The notes beneath the pieces are model-generated. The model did no database searches. It was not told the origin of the DNA and saw only the letters and a list, made by a program, of their open reading frames with translations. Of a stretch of 64,000 nucleotides of DNA, positions 61,511-64,000 are shown in pieces. The position numbers and the translations under genes are program-made. Source of the DNA: Haloferax litoreum (GTDB taxonomy: Archaea; Halobacteriota; Halobacteria; Halobacteriales; Haloferacaceae); contig NZ_WKJO01000001.1 in the NCBI RefSeq assembly GCF_009674605.1, positions 2,666,001-2,730,000 on the forward strand. The letters run 5' to 3'. Numbering within the stretch: position 1 is the stretch's first letter; each line of letters begins with the position of its first letter.

Positions 61511-61520
61511 CATATTTAAT
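61511..61520 (-). promoter_or_regulatory. TATA-like box for the DUF7504-CHAT operon
   Basis: Minus-strand ATTAAATATG is centred 25 nt before the ATG at 61491, giving a leaderless transcript starting at or near that codon and covering the CHAT gene. Confidence 0.55.
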
Positions 61521-61628
61521 AATACTTTGCGTGTTTGTGCAGCAGAATGTGCTAGTCTGTGCCACGACTGTTAGCCCCGGCTCACCCCAGTATCCGATAC
61601 CGACGGGAACTGACGACTTCGTTACGAG

Positions 61629-62054
61629 TCAGTCGGCGGCGTGAACCGTCAACACCGGCACTGGTGCGGTTCGGACGACGCGTTCGGTCACACTCCCGAG
61701 GAGGACGCGTTCGACACCGCGTCGGCCATGTGTCGCCATCACGATGACGTCCACGTCGTGCTCGTCTGCGTAGTCGATAATAGCCTCGTACGGCGTTCCT
61801 CGGATTACGTCACCGGTCGCCGAAATGCCGTGTTCTTCGGCACGTGCGACGAACTCGTCGACGACACGTTGGCCTTCCTGTTCGAGTGTGTCGAGTATCG
61901 ACCCACCCATGACGCTCACGCTGTCGCGGGTGTCGTCTGCGACGAACAGGACGTGAACCGTCGACCCGTACTGCTCCGCCAGTCCGAAGACGTGCGGAAT
62001 CGCCTGCTCTCCGGCAGGACTTCCGTCGACTGGAAGCAGAATCTCGTCGTACAT
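61629..62054 (-). CDS. universal stress protein, UspA family
   Basis: 141 residues. MYDEILLPVDGSPAGEQAIPHV starts the fold and the ATP-binding motif G-x2-G-x9-G-S is HGRRGVERVLLGSVTERVVRTAPVPVL. Single-domain, cytoplasmic, probably binding ATP. Downstream of the aminotransferase gene (76 nt) and upstream of the DUF7504-CHAT operon (137 nt). Confidence 0.93.
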   Translation of the reverse strand: MYDEILLPVDGSPAGEQAIPHVFGLAEQYGSTVHVLFVADDTRDSVSVMGGSILDTLEQEGQRVVDEFVARAEEHGISATGDVIRGTPYEAIIDYADEHDVDVIVMATHGRRGVERVLLGSVTERVVRTAPVPVLTVHAAD

Positions 62055-62130
62055 ACGATACTATTCGTGCCCAGAGTGTGTGAATGCTTCGCACGGGCGT
62101 GTGCAAAAAGTAGGCGGTGAGTGGGCCTGA

Positions 62131-63282
62131 TTACCCGTTCACGTACGCTTCGATTCGGTCCATCGCTTCGCGGAGTTCGCGCATGCTCGTCGCGTAGGAG
62201 ACGCGGAGGTGGCCCTCCCCGCCCTCCCCGAAGACGCTCCCCGGAACGAGTGCGACGTTCTGTTCTTCGAGGAGTCCCTCGGCGAACGCCTCGTCGTCAC
62301 CGTCCGGGGCCTCGGGGAAGACGTAGAACGCGCCTTTCGCCTCGAAACAGTCGATGCCCATCTCCTCGAACCGAGCGAGGACGAATCGACGCCGACGGTC
62401 GTATTGGCTACACATTTCGTCGACGGCGTCGTCACAGGACCGTAGTGCTTCGAGCGCCGCGTACTGCGCCGTCGTCGGGGCAGATAGCATCGCGTACTGG
62501 TGGACCTTGTTCATCGCGTCGATGGCCTCTGGCGGGCCCATCGCGTACCCGAGGCGGAGTCCCGTCATCGCGTACGCCTTCGAGAACCCGTTGAACACGA
62601 CGGTTCGCTCACGCATCCCCGGATGGGTCGCGATGGAGGCGTGGTCGTCTTCATAGCGGAGGTCCGCGTAAATCTCGTCGGAGAGGACGATGAGGTCGTG
62701 TTCGCGAACGAACTCGGCCACGTCGGAGAGTTCGTCGTCGGTCATCACCGCGCCAGTCGGGTTGTTCGGGTAGCACAGGACGAGCACGTCCGCCTCGTCC
62801 GCGCCTGCCGCTTCGAGACTCTCCCGCGTGAGTTTGAACTCGTCTTCGGCGTACGTCGGCACCGGGAGTGGGTCGCCGCCGGCGAATATCGCACCCGGCG
62901 TGTACGAGATGTACGACGGTTGCGGGATAGCGACCACGTCGCCGTCGTCGACGAACGCTCTGAACGCGAGGTCGACCGCTTCGCTGGCCCCTGTCGTGAC
63001 GATAATCTCGCTTTCGGGGTCGTACTCCTGTCCGTAACGTGTCACGCGCTCCGAAATCGCCTCACGGAGTTCGCGCATCCCGCGGTTCGACGTGTAGGAG
63101 GTCTTCCCGCGTTCGAGCGAATCGATAGCGGCGGTTCGGGCGGCCCACGGCGCGGAGAAGTCGGGTTCACCGACACCGAGAGAGATGACGTCGTCTACCT
63201 CTTCGGCGAGTTCGAAGAACCGCCGGATACCGGATGGCGGAACCGCCTCGACGCGGCCGGAGATGTGGTCTCCGAGCGTCAT
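62131..63282 (-). CDS. class I/II aminotransferase (aspartate aminotransferase-like)
   Basis: 383 residues. PLP fold type I: TTGASEAVDLAFRAF, CYPNNPTGAVM, VLSDEIYADLRY (Asp to PLP), PLP lysine in FNGFSKAYAMTGLRLGYAMG, and an Arg for the alpha-carboxylate in GHLRVSYA. Aspartate or aromatic amino acids are likely substrates. Its start overlaps the upstream Lrp gene by 4 bp (ATGA), so the regulator and enzyme are co-translated. Confidence 0.9.
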   Translation of the reverse strand: MTLGDHISGRVEAVPPSGIRRFFELAEEVDDVISLGVGEPDFSAPWAARTAAIDSLERGKTSYTSNRGMRELREAISERVTRYGQEYDPESEIIVTTGASEAVDLAFRAFVDDGDVVAIPQPSYISYTPGAIFAGGDPLPVPTYAEDEFKLTRESLEAAGADEADVLVLCYPNNPTGAVMTDDELSDVAEFVREHDLIVLSDEIYADLRYEDDHASIATHPGMRERTVVFNGFSKAYAMTGLRLGYAMGPPEAIDAMNKVHQYAMLSAPTTAQYAALEALRSCDDAVDEMCSQYDRRRRFVLARFEEMGIDCFEAKGAFYVFPEAPDGDDEAFAEGLLEEQNVALVPGSVFGEGGEGHLRVSYATSMRELREAMDRIEAYVNG

Positions 63283-63764
63283 GGGGACACAGACAGACGG
63301 TCGTCGTCGTCACCGTCACCGAGTTCGATGCCCTCCTCTTTGTAGGAGTCCATCACGAAGTGCGTCACCGTCTTGGTGACCTCCGGAATCGGGGCGATGC
63401 GCTCGGAGATGAAGTTCGAGATATCGTGCATCGAGTCGCCTTCGACTTCGATGAAGAAGTCGTAGTCACCGGAGACGAGTCGAAGCGTCGCGACTTCGGG
63501 GAACCGAGCGATACGACGGGCAATCTGTTCGTACCCCGTCTCTCGGTCGAGTTCCACGTCGACTTCGACTTGCGCGCGGACGTGTTCGTCGTCCACGCGG
63601 TTCCAGTCGACGACCGCTTGGTACCCGCGGACAACCCCGTCGTCTTCGAGTTCTTCGAGCGCTGCTGCCACTGCATCGGCGTCTGCGCCCAGTTGTCGGG
63701 CAATGTCGTCTACACTCTCTCGAGCGTCGTGACGCAGCAGGTCGAGCAGTGACTGCTTGTCCAT
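63279..63764 (-). CDS. Lrp/AsnC-family transcriptional regulator
   Basis: 161 residues from ATG at 63764. Winged HTH MDKQSLLDLLRHDARESVDDIARQLGADADAVAAALEELEDDGVVRGY and a RAM domain (VEVDVELDRETGYEQIARRIARFPEVATLRLVSGDYDFFIEV), with an acidic tail. Overlaps the aminotransferase start. It is likely a direct regulator of that gene, by the operon layout. Confidence 0.92.
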   Translation of the reverse strand: MDKQSLLDLLRHDARESVDDIARQLGADADAVAAALEELEDDGVVRGYQAVVDWNRVDDEHVRAQVEVDVELDRETGYEQIARRIARFPEVATLRLVSGDYDFFIEVEGDSMHDISNFISERIAPIPEVTKTVTHFVMDSYKEEGIELGDGDDDDRLSVSP

Positions 63765-63905
63765 GGGCAGTCCGTTGCAGGCATCAGTAAAATGGTTTGC
63801 CCAACCGGGATGAATTGTCGTGACAACCAATCGAGCGGACAGACCGCAAACCACCCCCACCAGTCTGCGGAAAACTATTCCAGTGCGGGCTGAGACGTGG
63901 CCGAT

Positions 63906-64000
63906 ATGGAAACCGAATTCGAGCCCTCCGAGTTCGATTGGCTGACCCTCGACGCCGACGAAGAAGTTCTCTGGGCAGACACGCCCCACCCCTACAGTCT
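63906..64000 (+). CDS. partial gene, PH-domain-like protein (N-terminus)
   Basis: Only the first 31 codons are inside the window: METEFEPSEFDWLTLDADEE and onward to HPYS. The DEEVLWADTPHPYS pattern is common at the start of haloarchaeal proteins with a bacterial-type PH (bPH2) domain. AT-rich AAAACTATTCC lies about 30 nt upstream. The rest is cut by the window edge, so the call is tentative. Confidence 0.55.
   Translation, partial: METEFEPSEFDWLTLDADEEVLWADTPHPYS

Noticed and set aside
1-64000. CRISPR arrays, rRNA genes and complete insertion sequences.
   Set aside because: No regularly spaced repeats, rRNA signatures or transposase-like proteins were seen anywhere in the window.

Overview
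The window is a piece of a haloarchaeal chromosome (class Halobacteria, most like Haloferacales such as Haloferax or Halogeometricum). The evidence is high G+C with strong G/C bias at third codon positions, very acidic proteins, mostly leaderless genes with a TATA-like box about 25-28 nt before the start codon, archaeal-type enzymes (GHMP shikimate kinase, GTP cyclohydrolase III, two-subunit 2-oxoacid:ferredoxin oxidoreductase, aMBF1, Cdc48, Y-family polymerase with a PCNA tail) and a tRNA-Trp gene with a 103-nt intron that carries box C/D guide segments. I see no CRISPR array, rRNA operon or intact insertion sequence.

Layout. 1-8.5 kb: end of an Lhr-type helicase, a Cdc48-type AAA ATPase, small conserved proteins, shikimate kinase plus chorismate mutase, a VapBC pair and a GNAT enzyme. 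8.5-12.2 kb: redox and detoxification genes (AhpD-like protein, two OsmC proteins, LysE exporter, AAC(3)-like acetyltransferase); the AhpD-like gene has a striking long hairpin in its presumed leader. 12.2-24 kb: SurE, Rsm22-like methyltransferase, prephenate dehydrogenase, SDR, M24 peptidase, CBS protein, EPSP synthase, a phosphodiesterase-like enzyme and chorismate synthase. With 5432-6606 this puts five aromatic-pathway genes within about 18.5 kb in separate transcription units. 24-31.5 kb: korA-korB, an Lrp regulator, DNA polymerase IV, a HerA-like ATPase and triosephosphate isomerase. 31.6-39 kb: aMBF1, a CDP-alcohol phosphatidyltransferase / Fap7 / HisC operon, an orphan tungstate-type binding lipoprotein, a GMC dehydrogenase with a predicted [3Fe-4S] site and its Tat-dependent small subunit behind a DtxR-type palindrome, and an FAH hydrolase. 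39-47.7 kb: several tiny proteins, an MBL hydrolase, a third OsmC, DJ-1 and HAD proteins, then a four-gene pterin operon (GTP cyclohydrolase III, MDR dehydrogenase, PTPS, glycosyltransferase) facing dihydrofolate reductase. 47.8-54.3 kb: regulators, unknown haloarchaeal genes, two gene-poor stretches with gene remnants, and tRNA-Trp. 54.3-58.3 kb: guaB, a TrmB regulator and a HalX response regulator.

58.4-64 kb holds the most unusual cassette: a 46-residue hydrophobic peptide gene abutting, tail to tail, a 700-residue CHAT (caspase-like) protein, which is co-directional with a KaiC/RecA-like DUF7504-type protein; UspA, an aminotransferase and an Lrp regulator follow. I regard the CHAT / small peptide / DUF7504 cassette as the best candidate for an undescribed system, possibly a protease-effector or signalling module. 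This is inference from domain content and layout only.

DUF names are from memory of the families and could not be checked by search.
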